A stretch of 64,000 nt of DNA. Origin: Chlorocebus sabaeus. Taxonomy: Eukaryota; Chordata; Mammalia; Primates; Cercopithecidae. A program made the position numbers and the translations under genes. The notes below the pieces were generated by a model. It searched no databases. It saw only the letters and a program-made list of their open reading frames with translations, and was not told the DNA's origin. Where the stretch lies: NCBI RefSeq assembly GCF_047675955.1, contig NC_132918.1, positions 87,311,139 to 87,375,138 on the forward strand, written 5' to 3'. Numbering within the stretch: the first letter of the stretch is position 1; every line of letters starts with the position of its first letter. Below, piece by piece: positions 1-12,437 of the stretch.

Positions 1-707
1 ATGATGAGAGAAATTTGGATATCTATGATGGTGGAGAAGTAAAAGAAATTAGAGGAGGGAATAACAACTACTTTCTCCTATCACCTACCTTGTGGACATC
101 AAATAGTCTTCTCCTCAGAGTTATCAATAGTGGCCCTTTCATTCTGCTTCCTCAGAAGTCACCACCCCCAACTCATGTTTCTCAGTAACTCCTGATGCAG
201 CTTTTCAATATAAAATCAGTATCATCATCTCACAGTCTTGACATTGTCTGCTCGCACTGAGGCAACACATTAAAGGAGAAATTCTAAATGGTGCAAAGGA
301 CATGCATCAATCAAGCAGTCTCTTTGATTTTTGTTATTGGTGTTATCACTGTAATAAAGCCATCACAAACAAGGTGATAGGCTGCCCTGGCTTTCAAAAA
401 ATTATACTTTTTATATTATGTTGAAACACTATAGTATGGCACATCCTTAATTGCAACAGCAAACAGGAGAAGCAGTATCGATTAAAGAAATGAATATTAA
501 ACTAGAAGCTGCTTTTTCTTAACCTACCTCACTATGCTGAGTGACCTCATTCTAGTCACTTAATGTCTCTGTTTCCCAAGCGTACCTTTTGTCACTCAGC
601 AATAATATCAGTTATTGCAAGGCTCAAATGTGACAGTTTATGTGAAAGCACATGGGAAAATATGAGACACATTCCAATGGAAAGGTTTCATTACACATAA
701 GGCCAAG
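1..707. other. intronic sequence, nothing recognised
   Basis: AT-rich, no open coding exon and no repeat family that I can name. Confidence 0.5.
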
Positions 708-890
708 AGCAGTATGGTATTATGAAAAGCTCATGGTTTTTGAAGTTAAGACCTAGATTTCAACTCTAGTTCCATTATTTACCAGAATGGGCTTATTTAA
801 GTCAAGCACCTCACTAAGCCTCAGCTCTTCATCAATATCTACTAGTTCATTTCCATCTCTCCTCACAGAGTTGCTGTGATATTAAATAGA
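708..890 (+). repeat. MIR SINE
   Basis: Diverged match along most of the MIR consensus. It has the Thr/Pro-like core, a 'cacctcactaagcctcagctcttcatc' type segment and an 'agagttgctgtgatattaaat' type 3' part. Confidence 0.7.
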
Positions 891-1402
891 AATCTAAAAG
901 TCCTTAAGAAACAACAAAAACTGAAAGTACAGTGTATTATTTGCATTAGTACAGCCATTAATACTGTTACTATTACTTTCATGGTTACAGCTACTCTGAT
1001 AAGAACTTATAATATTACTTATTTATTAGAATATAGACTGACTAAAATAAGCATCTTTATCACTAATTCAGCTTCAAATACAATTGGTACAGGTTAAGGC
1101 CCTATTCAAATAAAAAACTGTGTTCGTATAATTTGACTTTAGTTTATCCTTCAGTTAAAAATATTCTCATTTAGTTCATAAACTACCTAATTCAGATTTG
1201 GGCAATAAATAGTCTAAGTTTATAAAAAGTAAACAAATCACAGCTGTAGGTAGAAAAAATAAACCTTTTAAAAACATTTTAACCAATATTAACCACTAAA
1301 ATGCCAGTGATACGTGTGCTAAGCACATCAAACTATTCATTAAAAAAGGTCCAATGTTTTGCCTAGGTGTACATTCTAGCCACTTTTCAAATTATACAAA
1401 TT

Positions 1403-1606
1403 GCTTTTTTTTGAGGCAGGGTTTTGCTCTGTTGCCCAGACTGGAGTTCAATGGCACAAACATGGCTTACTGCAGCTTTGATATCCTAAGCTGAAACAAT
1501 CCTCCCACCTCAGCCTCCCTTGTAGCCGGGAACACAGGTGCATGCTACCATCTCCAGCTAATTTCGAAATTTTTTGTAGAGATAGATTCTCACCTGTTGC
1601 CCAAGT
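1403..1606 (-). repeat. Alu (old, AluJ-like, truncated)
   Basis: Starts with a T-run and then GAGGCAGGGTTTTGCTCTG, and is followed by diverged Alu right and left arm sequence. It breaks off after the TTTTTTGTAGAGATAGA segment, so the Alu head is missing. Confidence 0.85.
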
Positions 1607-3840
1607 TCAAACTGCATTATTTTTAAGCGCCATTTTCCTAGATGGAAATGTCAAGGCTCCTAAGTTACACAAAGCAGTAAGTTATATTTTCATTTCCCAA
1701 GTGCTGATATGCCAGATATTACACCCATACATTTCTTTTCCTTCATCATTTTCTTCTTCTGAGCTGGGGTAAGAAAATAGATGTAGTCAGAAGAGTGAGG
1801 GGGTGGGATTGGAGACAGAGCCACAGGTACATATTTATGGAGTTTGGCATTCACTTCACTTGAATATTGGACACATGAAGAACTTGCCCCAAAAGAGGTG
1901 CAGTCATTGCCGTTGGTTTCTGGAAGGTAATTTGTGTTTGCCTCAGAGCCTTGGGCTAAATAGAGAATAACACTATGATTTAGGGTAGGGGCTTTGGGTC
2001 ACACAATATCTGTGGAGTCAGAGGCTGGGATCAAGCATGTGGGCAATGAATGAATCCTGCCTACATAACAGGTGCCAATGACATCTCTTGACATAGAGGC
2101 TCAGGTGAGCTTCCTGGTTGGTGACACTCCATGTGTATTATCACATGTTGGTACTCGAAGAGTAACATGTCCTGACTCTATAGGAAGACGACAATAGAAG
2201 CTCAGCATTTGGTACTTCTACTGAATCCTGCCTTAAGTATTTCTTCCCCTGACGGATTTTAATCTGTGCCTCTCCTGACAATAAACTGTAACCATGAGTA
2301 TAACCATGGTTTTCGGTGAGTCCTGTGAGTTCTTCTGGAAAGTTATCACTCCAAAGGTGATTCTGTGAGGCCACAAACTTGCAGTTGGTGCCAGAAGTGA
2401 GGGTAGTCTTGAGGACTCTGCCCTCTAACTTTGTAGTTGGCCTAAACCCCTTACAACAGCTAACTAATTATGATTATAAGAGCAAACCATAACACAATAA
2501 GAATTGTATCTATTTCATCCACCTTTATATGCTCAGTACGCAGTCTGGTGCCTGAGATGTGGTAGAGTTTCAATCAATATGTATTGAACAAACTTTAGGT
2601 TTGCTGAGATTGCTTTGAGGACAAACCAGCATTTGTGCAGCGGTTTGTAAGACTACCAATTAAACTTTGATCAATGTAATCATAGTTAATTGTGCAACAA
2701 TTGTACGGAATTTGTTCCATCTATACTTGAAATAGGCAATTCTTTAAAATTCAACAAGTCTTTATTGAGAATCTTCCTTTCCCAGGGAATGTGCTTAATG
2801 CTGTGGTTGGGAAAAATACGTGGCCCAGACGGCCCAGATAGCAAAGATGAATACAATGTAATTCGTGCCTACCAGCAAAATAAAAGTCAAGTGCTCCGAT
2901 ATCACAGCAGAAGTAGCATCTAATTCTCACAGAGGATGGACAATGGAGACAGGTGACATATCAGGTAAGATTTGAGCTGAACTTTAAGGAAAATTATGAG
3001 TTACATAGGTACAGAAGAGAAAAAAGCAAACATAACAGTATCAGTGATAGCACTTTAGTAAATATTGTTTTTATTCTTTACATATTTTATCACACATACC
3101 ATTCTATCAAGTTACCTAAAATATTATATCACTAGTGTTCTAACTACAATTTGAAAATCTAGCTTTATAACTAATGTCATACCAAATGATGTTTATCTAT
3201 ATTTGTTTTATTTAAACAACTTTCAGTTCAAGCAACTCAAATATAAAAAGATGTGAGTAAATTTATAGAGGATAGTCAAGGACTTACTTGGTTTTTATCT
3301 TTTCTGTATAAAATGAAAATATACCTCTCCTTCCTCACTCCCAACCGAAATGCCTTTAAGCACTGTGAACATTTGAGAAAATGTCGGTGGTCTTACAAGT
3401 TTTTTTCAAAAACTTTTAAAACTAAAAAAGAATAAAACATTAAAGGATATTACATTTTAAATCAAAACTGGTTAAACAGCAAAATTTTTAAAAGGCACTG
3501 TCTATGTATAAGGTAAAATTTGTAGAAAAATCTGTTTCAACAGATTGTAACACAGAATGGTATTTCCTGAACTATCCAAGAAGGTGTTTCAGAAAGATAA
3601 GTTTCCAACATGCTTAACCTTCTTTTGTTTGAGAAAGAGATGCCTTATAGAAATTTTTATTTACTCAATTTTTTAAAGTTATTTAATACCATTAAAATTA
3701 TCTTGGTCTTCCTTTCTAAAAGGCGCTGTGAGTTTAAATTTAATCAAGGAGTTGAAAAACGTGTATACTGAAAACTACTAAACATTGTCAAAAGAAATCC
3801 CATGTTTATAAATCAGAAAACCTAATATTCTTCAAATGTC
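1607..3840. other. intronic sequence, mostly unassigned
   Basis: No exon seen. A short L2/MIR-like 3' end may lie at about 2510-2590 (ending in a 'gtattgaacaaac' type tail), but it is too short to be certain. The rest is AT-rich unique sequence. Confidence 0.4.
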
Positions 3841-3844
3841 CATA

Positions 3845-5450
3845 CTACAGGAAACAATCTATATATTCAATACAATTCCTATCAAAATCTCAATGCCATT
3901 TTTTGTGTTAATAGAAAACTCCATTCCAAAATTTATATAAAATCTCAAGGAACCTCAAATAGCCAAAACGATCTTAAGAAAAATAAATAAATAAAGCTGT
4001 AGGTCTCACACTTTCTGACTTCAAAACATAGTAAAAAACTATGGCAATCGAACAGTATGATACTGGCACAAAGAGACACAAACACCAATGGAACACAATA
4101 GAGAGCCCAGAAATAAACCCTCTAATATGTGGTCAAATCATCTTCAACAAGATTACACAATGGAGAAGGGTTAGCCTCTCAACAGGTGGTGTTGGAAAAA
4201 CTGTACATCCACATGCAAAAGAATGAAATGGGACCCTTACCTTATACCACATGTAATATTAATTCAAAATGGATTACAAATCTATGCATAAGAGGAGACT
4301 GAGGCAGGAGAATCACTTGAACCCACGAGGTGGAGGTTGCAGTGAGCTGAGATCACACCACTGCACTCCAGCCTGGCAACAAAGCAAGACTCTATCTCAA
4401 AAAACAAAAAATAAAACAAAAACAACAAACAAACAAAAAACATAGAATAAAACATAGAAAAATCCTTCATGACATTGGATTTGGCAACTATATGGATATG
4501 ACATCAAAAGAATAAGCAGCAAAAGCAACAATAGACAAATAGGACTATATGCAACTTTAAAACTTCTACATGTCAACAGAAACAACTAACAGAGTGAGAA
4601 GGTAGCCTACAGAATGGGAGAAAATATTTGCAAATCATATATCTGGTAAGGGCTTAATAGCCAGAATCTATAAAGAACTCCTACAACTCAATAACAACAA
4701 CACAAAACAACTCAATTAAAAAGTAGGCAAAGGAATTGAATAGACATGTCTCCAAAAAGGATTTATAAATGACTAACAGGTATGTTAAAAAATGCCCATT
4801 ACTAGTAGTTATTAGAGAAATGCAAATCAAAACAAAATGAGATATCATCTCACACCTGTTAGGATGGCTACTATCAAAAGAAACAAAAAGTATCAAGTCT
4901 TAGCAAGGATGTGAAGAAATTGGAACTTTGGTGCACTGTTGGTGGGAATGGAAAATGATGCTGCTGATAGGGAAAACAGTATGGTGTTTTCTCAAAACAA
5001 AACAAAACAAGAGTTACCATATAATCCAGCAAGATCTTGACAAGGTATTTGTACACCCATGTTCATTGCAGCAGTAATCTCATATCCAAGAGGTCAAAGT
5101 AACTTAAATGTCCATCAATAGATGAACAGATAAACAGAATGTGGAATGCACATAACATACATTAAAATATTTTAAACATTAAAAAGAAAGAAATCCTGGC
5201 ATATTCTACAACATAGATGAATGTTGAAAACATTATGCTAAGTGAAATAAGCCAGTTACAAAAAGCACAAATACTGCATTATTCCACCTATATGAGACAT
5301 CTAAAGTAGTCAAACTCCTTGTAACTGTAAGTAAAAAATGGTGTTTGCTAGGGGCTGGGGGAAGAGAGGAAAGAGAGCTGTTGTTCAATTGGTATACAGA
5401 ATTTTAGTTTTTCAGGACAGAAAAAAGTTTCTGTAGAGATTACCTACAAA
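3845..5450 (+). mobile_element. L1 (old L1M-type), 5'-truncated, with Alu insertion
   Basis: Carries the 3' part of L1 ORF2 and the 3' UTR. Recognisable ORF2 landmarks are the 'actatggcaatcgaacagtatgatactggcacaaa' type block near 4040, the 'gggagaaaatatttgcaaatca' type block near 4620, and 'gtccatcaatagatgaa' near 5110. Many frameshifts and stops make it dead. An Alu fragment at 4292-4440 interrupts it. It lies antisense to FGF12. Confidence 0.85.
4292..4440 (+). repeat. Alu right-arm fragment inside L1
   Basis: Begins at GAGACTGAGGCAGGAGAATC, runs through the 'ccactgcactccagcctgg' right-arm box and ends in an A-rich CAAA tail. L1 ORF2 sequence resumes immediately after it, so the Alu inserted into the L1. 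Confidence 0.85.
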
Positions 5451-5469
5451 GGAAAGAATATGAAACTGA

Positions 5470-6195
5470 TGGCAACTTCTCTTAATGAACAATAGATACC
5501 AGAAACCAACGTAATATTATTTTCCAAATGCTGAGAAAAATATTGGTCTACTCAGAATTGTATAACTACCTGAACTGCAATTCAAGAATGAAAGTGAAAC
5601 GAAGACATTTTCATGGATATTAAAGCAAGTTCACCATCCACACACCCTCACACACAAAACAATCAAAGGTTTAGTTTAGAAGAAAAGTGAAATCAGAGAC
5701 CAAATTTGATATACACACACAAACAAAAATTCTATGCATACAAATTATTCAAAACATTCATTAATTTAATAATTAGTTATAAAATAACTAATTGTGCATA
5801 TGATTTTATTTTAAAGCGCAACTAATCAAACTGGCAGCAAGAAAGGTTGTGGTCTTTACTAGCAAAAAAACACCATAATGTCCATAAGCTGTTGGAAAGG
5901 AAGACAGAAACACTCAAAAATATTGAGCAAAGTATGTCGTTATTTATGTATGATTTTAAAAAATAAGACTAACCACGAAAGGAATAAAAAATATAGTCTA
6001 GGGTTACAAACTTGCAGAAGAATTTAATAAAATAAAATCATGTGAATAAAACAACAGAATGTTTTTTAAGAAGAAAAGAGAAGCAAAAGGAAATTCAGAA
6101 AAATACAAACTACTATGGTAAAAACATATCCAGATACATCAATAATCTCATCAAATACATATGGATTAAACTCACCTATTAAAACACAAAATTTC
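5470..6195 (+). mobile_element. probable second old LINE-1 fragment
   Basis: Segments such as the 'gaatgaaagtgaaacgaagacatttt' type block near 5590 and 'catcaataatctcatcaaatac' near 6140 resemble old L1M sequence from a different part of the element. Boundaries are soft. Confidence 0.45.
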
Positions 6196-7341
6196 AGAGC
6201 AACTCTTAAAATTACAGCTCTGTGCTTTAGACCTAACAGTCACTCCATCTTTGACACTCTCTCCTCCTGCTTCCTGGTGAAGAAATAGAAATCAAAAGTA
6301 ACAAGTGAATTAATTCCTAGCTTAAAAATAAATAGAAGCCAGGTAAATGACGTAAATGACACTAGAGAAATTATACTACTTGTGAATCTTTTGGGTTCTA
6401 AATAAGCTTATCTAGGTTCTCTTAGTTGGCCTCAGCCCTCTCCTCTCTCTCAACAAACTGCAGTTATGATCCTTATTGGTTGCCCAACTACAGTGTTGCC
6501 CACGACATAGAAAATTGCTTTTCAAAGAAATTCTAGCCTTAATGCATACCAGAAACATCTCAGGAAAGTCAAAGTTAACAGATGATTTTTAACTCACCAG
6601 GGGAAAGCATTGTGACTGTAAGTATGAGGCAAGTTTGACTTAAGTGGAGAGAAGAACTGAAAATCTAGATACCCCACTAGGTTTACAAAGGTAAACTCCA
6701 TCACAAAAGAAACTCCCTCTTGTAGCTCAAGATCCCACCTCCTCTTAACCTCAGCTCTAAGCTAGAAAGAAGGAAGGAATGCATCTCTGAAAAGCTTCAG
6801 AGAATGAAACCACAACCCAGCAATCCCTCCAAACTCCCTCCTTCCCTTATACAATTGTCTCCTGCTTACAATACTGTTGCCAAACTTTCTGTGTTTTTCT
6901 TTGTTATGGACCTTTGGGGATCAACTCTAGTCTAATAAACTGAACTCTACAGCTTCTGTGGAATTATAACCTGAACTATGACCTTTTAAATATACATAAT
7001 ACAGTCTACATTTAGCTGCTTATTTAATGACTGATTAAATCTTTAAAGTAAGACTAGAAATATTCAAAATTTTTTCTTATTTTAATTCTTACATTTACAA
7101 TGGACTCACAATAACTGGACATTAACAATTGTCAGAGCTGTGACACACTAAGAGAGTCCATTATTTTGACTGAAAATGTATTTAAGTGTTATTTTGAGCA
7201 GAAACTTTGAAAAAATGTATATGTACACATATAGCATGTAAGTGTATATTTTGATCTGAATATTTTCAGGAGTAAAATATTAACTTCAATAATTGTAATA
7301 CAAATGGCAGATGTATTACTAATAAGCAAGTATGATGTACC
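6196..7341. other. intronic sequence, nothing recognised
   Basis: AT-rich unique sequence with no coding exon or named repeat visible. Confidence 0.5.
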
Positions 7342-7436
7342 TGTTGGAGCCAAAGGAAAATTTTCCCTTCGCCCTCTGTAGATTAAGTGAAAATCGATGG
7401 ACAAAAGGCTGATTAACAGGAGAAAAGAAATACCAA

Positions 7437-7442
7437 TTTATT
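7437..7442 (-). terminator. LTR polyadenylation signal AATAAA
   Basis: Reads AATAAA on the minus strand, about 95 bases before the 3' end of the LTR. It is in the FGF12 sense, so in principle it could end intronic transcripts early. Confidence 0.5.
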
Positions 7443-7514
7443 AACGTGCACTGGGGAGAATCACAGGGTGATCACCCCACCATGTGAAATGTGGTATACA
7501 TGGTTATATACCTT

Positions 7515-7827
7515 TTTTTATTTATTTTATTTTTTTTTAATTTTTATATATGGAGTCTGGCTCTGTGGCCCAGGCTGGAGTGCAGTGGCCGGATCTCAGC
7601 TCACTGCAAGCTCCGCCTCCCGGGTTCACGCCATTCTCCTGCCTCAGCCTCCCGAGTGGCTGGGACTACAGGCGCCGCCACCGCGCCCGGCTGATTTTTT
7701 GTATTTTTAGTAGAGACGGGGTTTCACCGAGTTAGCCAGGATGGTCTTGATCTCCTGACCTCGTGATCCGCCCACCTCGGCCTCCCAAAGTGCTGGGATT
7801 ACAGGCGTGAGCCACCGCGCCCGGCCA
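7515..7827 (-). repeat. AluY, Old World monkey type
   Basis: Nearly full length, with its T-rich tail complement at the left and the GGCCGGGCGCGG head at the right. The right arm reads GATCCGGCCACTGCACTCC on the minus strand, the AluYR-like state. It sits inside the LTR in the same orientation. Confidence 0.93.
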
Positions 7828-7872
7828 ATACCCTTCTTTTTAGAGGAAAGGGCGATGGGGAGGTGTGGACGA

Positions 7873-7879
7873 TTTTATA
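7873..7879 (-). promoter_or_regulatory. LTR TATA box
   Basis: TATAAAA on the minus strand at the expected end of U3. The Alu insertion separates it from the polyadenylation signal. Confidence 0.5.
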
Positions 7880-8220
7880 GCGATAGCAAATGATTTTGGG
7901 GGGAGTTCAATGAACTTAAAGAACATACAATGAGCTGGGACGAAGTCTTTTGGATCTGCAGAGCAGACCACGGTTTGTGACAAAACGCTGTCTAGGTGTA
8001 CTGATGAACTTCAGTCTTCCTTCCTGTGATATGAGTTCAGTTAATGAAAACTCCGGGAAGAGACCAAAGGTAATTGTTTTCTTCTTTGGCAGGTCCGAGC
8101 TTAGGCAGATAAGGGAACTCCAGAGAACACCTTCATCCTGTGCTTTGGGAGACACAGGATTGAGCCACAGGAGGCAGAGGGAGTTCAGAGAGACTCTGAG
8201 GCGGCTGCTTCTGTACAGCA

Positions 8221-8479
8221 CGTAAAAACACCATATTTGAGGGTATCGATTTCTGAGCTCCCATATACCAAAGATTTGTTTAATTGAACATTGGAAGAGC
8301 CTAATGAAAACTAGTCAATAGCGAATTTAGAATCCAGCAGACATACGAGAACTTCCAAAATAACCTTGTGCTATTTACTGAGATCATAGAAAGTAAGGGT
8401 GGAAATCTGTAACCATGATTTTCAATGAAATTTTTTTCATGAACTACAAATAGCCAACTCTCTTACAGGGAAGCGGAAA
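8221..8479. other. intronic sequence between the LTR and the second AluY
   Basis: No feature seen apart from the CA microsatellite that follows. Confidence 0.5.
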
Positions 8480-8506
8480 TACACACACACACACACACAC
8501 ACACAC
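8480..8506 (+). repeat. (AC)n microsatellite
   Basis: Uninterrupted AC dinucleotides, about 13 units, ending in CCCC. Confidence 0.95.
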
Positions 8507-8540
8507 CCCATTCAGTGCAGCCACATTCTCTCAACACATA

Positions 8541-8584
8541 AATAATAATAATAATAATTATTATTATTATTATTATTATTATTT
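8541..8584. repeat. (AAT)6/(ATT)n palindromic microsatellite in an Alu tail
   Basis: Six AAT units run directly into ATT units. 8541-8574 is a perfect 34-bp palindrome. It forms the 3' tail of the adjacent Alu next to its target-site duplication. Confidence 0.95.
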
Positions 8585-8863
8585 TGAGACGGAGTCTTGC
8601 TCTGTCGCCCAGGCTGGAGTGTAGTAGCGCGATCTTGGCTCACTGCAAGCTCCGCCTCCCGGGTTCACGTCATTCCCTGCCTCAGCCTCCCGAGTAGCTG
8701 GGACTACAGGCGCCGCCACCTCGCCCGGCTAATTTTTTTGTATTTTTAGTAGAGAGGGGTTTCACCGTGTTAGCCAGGATGGTCCTGATCTCCTGACCTC
8801 ATGATCCGCCCACCTTGGCCTCCCAAAGTGCTGGGATTACACGCGTGAGCCACCGCGCCCAGC
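8544..8863 (-). repeat. AluY with 14-bp target-site duplication
   Basis: Full-length AluY on the minus strand with the head at the right. The 14-bp sequence CTCAACACATAAAT occurs at 8530-8543 and again at 8864-8877, marking retroposition. The tail has become an ATT microsatellite. Confidence 0.93.
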
Positions 8864-8877
8864 CTCAACACATAAAT

Positions 8878-9640
8878 TATTATCCTGAGAGTGAGACAAG
8901 CATCAGAATTGTGTTCGTCACTTTAAAATATGTCAGTGCTGATAACGTAGCCACTGATGCTACCTAATTTTGCCAGTTTGGGATTTGAAAGAAGACATGA
9001 TACAACATGGTGTCCAACATGCTCATTTGAAAGGTCCAAAATTAAGCCAGCAGAGGAAGATAATTTGCCCAAAGGGATATCAAGATAGTACATGAAATGC
9101 AAATAAAACTCAGATATCCTTTCTCATAATCCAGAGCTCTTTCTATAAATTCATATTGCCTTTAAGTTAAAGTTATTCTGAGACTCTGACACAGTAGATA
9201 AAACATAGACCTACTAAATACAAACAAAGCCACAATCCATTATTAAAGTTTTTTTCTCCATGGTAGGACAGAGACTATTTCCAGACAAATTGAAGAATTT
9301 TCCTTCCTGAGCCATCCTCTATGCTTAAAGGAGAGATAACAAGAGAAAAGAAAAATGTCTTGCTTTTTGAATTAGACAGAAAGGTAAAATTCCAAAAGGA
9401 GAATACTCTGCAGAAATGGAAGCTAGACACAACGAATTTATATTGCATGGAGAGTAACTGCAATATAGTCATTCAACAAGACATGGTCCTTAACACTCTA
9501 AATTACAAAACCTCAAAATAATCCTGAAAAACGGGATCACAAAATATAAAATGACTTCAACTTCCAATTTTCTTGCCTAAAATGATGGTTACTCCATTAC
9601 CTCTCAGTGGTAGTTCACACACATACACACAAATACACAC
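8878..9640. other. FGF12: intronic sequence just downstream of FGF12 exon 3
   Basis: Low in young repeats. There is a CA-rich patch at 9617-9640 immediately beyond the donor. No other element recognised. Confidence 0.5.
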
Positions 9641-9642
9641 TA

Positions 9643-9900
<258 letters not shown>

Positions 9901-9924
9901 CTAAAAATGAGGGAAATTGACTTC

Positions 9925-10045
9925 TTGACCCTGCGCCGGCATTAATTACCTATGTAACTTCAGGTAAGTTACATAAACTCTGTACAAAGGGGTTGGATTA
10001 GAAGGTCTCTAAAGGCCCAACTGGATCTGAGATTTCAGGATTCCT
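9925..10045 (+). repeat. MIR3-like SINE
   Basis: The segment 'ggggttggattagaaggtctctaaaggccc' matches the MIR3-type 3' region, preceded by a 'cttcaggtaagttacataaactctg' type core. Confidence 0.6.
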
Positions 10046-10412
10046 GATCCTTAAAATTACCCTCAAACAGGGTAATATAAGGTAATTTTTTCTAACAAAT
10101 AATATGAACCGAAAAATTCTCAACAGGAGAAAATGTATCTGTAGTCATAAGAAATAACAAAATATTATCTTTACAACAGTCCAAAGCTCTTGTTTTTAGT
10201 CTTTTCCTTGTTGTTCCAAACGTTATATTGAACACAGAAGAAGAATGCAAAAATTACTGACCTATTGGTGATAACATTCAGACAAAACTTTTTTCTTGAT
10301 ATCTCAATTTTTTACATGTAAATAAAGAAAGATAAACAGATGGATAGATGATTGATAGATAGCTTAAGCTATAAAGGATATATTTTATATATTTATATCC
10401 AGGTGGGAAAAA

Positions 10413-10506
10413 TACATGTATGTGTATATATGTGTATATATACACATATATACACACATATATACACATATATATACACATATATATATACACACACACA
10501 CACATA
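10413..10506. repeat. TA/TG/CA alternating microsatellite with 36-bp palindrome
   Basis: About 94 bases of nearly pure alternating purine-pyrimidine. 10421-10456 is a perfect 36-bp palindrome, and the end is a pure AC run (10491-10504). Confidence 0.95.
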
Positions 10507-11869
10507 CTCAAAACCATTAAGAATTAATTTGACAAAAGTAATTCAACATCCTAAGATGAAATGGGAACATCCTTGCAGTCTTTACATATTCGAGTTGCTC
10601 ATCACTCAAAGTACTCAATAGTCTATATGTCCATTTGGAGATGGAATTCATAGACCAGAAAAAAAGATACCTAAGAGAACCTTCTATTTTTCTTCCAACA
10701 ATGTATTTCTGTCCTTGGTAGAACTTCAGTTACTTTTGAGATCACAAAATGAGCATAAACAGAAAACATTGCCCCCACCCCGAAACAATTCACATTGCAT
10801 ATGGAAGAAAAGCAATCATATACTTAGGTTCTGTAGATGGCAACATGGATATGAATTAAGTATCTCATGGTTGTATGCATAAGAAAATATCTCTGCAGTT
10901 CATTTCAGTATTCTGGCTTCATTAGAAGTTCTTATCCACCTTTTCTATTGATAAAATTCCTCTCGGTTCTCGTCTTCTTAGTTTTTAATACAAGATATAC
11001 ATAAATTAACTCAAGGGCTACCGTTATTCAGGGATGCCTCTATTTTTCTGGGCTTCTCTCAACCTACAATAGTAAGCTAAACACACACACTCGCAGACAC
11101 ACACTCTCACAGTATTTGGCTTTCAGTCAATGTTCAATGGACAGGTGTAGAGGATCAAGCCTTAGACCACAGGTTTGGTAGAATAGGATTCCATTCTTAG
11201 CTGTTGACATCGGATCAGTCTTTTTTGCCTCTTTGAACCCATTTCCACATTTGTCATGAAAACTGAGACTAGATAAGAAACTATAAGTAGTTTCTCATAG
11301 ATTAATTGTTGGCTCAATTTAGATTTGAACTGGTTTTATTTCTTGCTATATTCTTACCAGTGTCCTTGTGTTACTGAAACAACTTAAGAAACACAAGAAC
11401 TAGACAAAGTCTAGTTGGGGAGAAAAAGCTAAGACATATGGAATAATATGATACAGTGTATAATTTACTTCTATAATTAAATATAATATATGCATTCTAT
11501 ATATATATATTCTCTATATTACAGAAGTTCAGGAAAATGGAAGCTCTGTGTGGCCTGAAGTATTCATGGAATGCCTTACACAGAAAATGGAACCTGAGTT
11601 GACACTTAAAGAAGCAGAAGTTGAGAAAGCCAAGAGCAGAAAACATTTTAGTGAGGCAGGAAGTTAGGTGGTTTTGCAGAGTAATGTGTGTATGCAGAAA
11701 GGGACTGGCAGATTGGAGGATCTGATTTATATTGGGGGGAAATGAGAAAGAACACCATGTAAATAAAATAAGGATAAATAACTGCGAGCCTGTCGCTCTA
11801 ATCTTAGATATCTAGACTTTACCAAATGGGCAACAAGATGTGTGCCATATGAAAACTAGAGTAAAAACA
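10507..11869. other. intronic sequence, nothing recognised
   Basis: AT-rich unique sequence. Only small CA-rich (11082-11110) and TA-rich (11500-11512) patches were noticed. Confidence 0.5.
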
Positions 11870-12055
11870 CAGATTATGAGTATGAGATTTGCAGACACAC
11901 AGTTTCTAAACCCTCCACTAAGTTACATGGCTTTGAGCTATTCATTTAACTTCTCTGCCTTAGTTTTCCTATCTGTAAAATGCACATGATAATCCTTATT
12001 GCACAGAGTTGATAGAACCAAATGCATTGTCATGTTTCTGAAAGTGATTCACAGA
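11870..12055 (+). repeat. MIR SINE
   Basis: Clear MIR core: 'catggctttgagctattcatttaacttctctgccttag' type segment, then 'ctatctgtaaaatg' and a 'cacagagttgatagaa' 3' part. Confidence 0.8.
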
Positions 12056-12437
12056 GACATGTCCTCTCGAAGAGCTATTTGTCATGACCACCTAATTCTT
12101 CTGTTTGTCAGGTAAAGTTACCATAAGGCTACTGTAAAAACTGACATATTGCCTCAGTAATACTTTTTAGTTTATATTCAGCAGATTGTTTTAATGCTTT
12201 AAAAGATAATACTTTATATTTGTGTAACAATTTTCAAAGTGCTGATATGTTCATTAATTATATTTGATCCTCAACCATAAATGCTATGAAGAATTTAGGA
12301 CAGAATGATTACCTTAATTTTTAGAAGCACAAAAAGATTTGGAGTTAACCCAGGGGAAAATGCATCTAAACAAAGGCTTTCAGGCTCTCTAATGGGGCTA
12401 CCTGTTCGAAACATCATATTTCATCTTTTTGTTCTTT

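Larger units (their letters stand above)
7342..8220 (-). mobile_element. solo LTR, ERV1-like, interrupted by an AluY
   Basis: On the minus strand it begins TGCTGTACAG and ends GGCTCCAACA, so it has the TG...CA ends of an LTR. A TATAAAA box is at 7873-7879 and an AATAAA polyadenylation signal at 7437-7442. With the Alu removed these are about 115 bases apart, followed by about 95 bases of U5-like sequence, which is normal LTR geometry. About 560 bp is LTR; the rest is the Alu at 7515-7827. No internal retroviral genes and no second LTR are seen. The exact family is not certain, and flanking duplications are too degraded to call. It is in the same sense as FGF12. Confidence 0.7.

Noticed and set aside
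4041..5056. Short frames resembling reverse transcriptase pieces
   Set aside because: They are fragments of a dead old L1 with many stops and an Alu insertion, not a gene.
7468..7735. Open frames of 60-80 codons in three frames
   Set aside because: They are translations of the AluY inserted in the LTR, as are similar frames at 20626-20915, 28821-29137, 54716-54907 and 56228-56437.
8480..8506. Regularly spaced repeats as a possible array
   Set aside because: Simple dinucleotide repeat. No CRISPR-like spacing exists anywhere in the window, and the DNA is mammalian.
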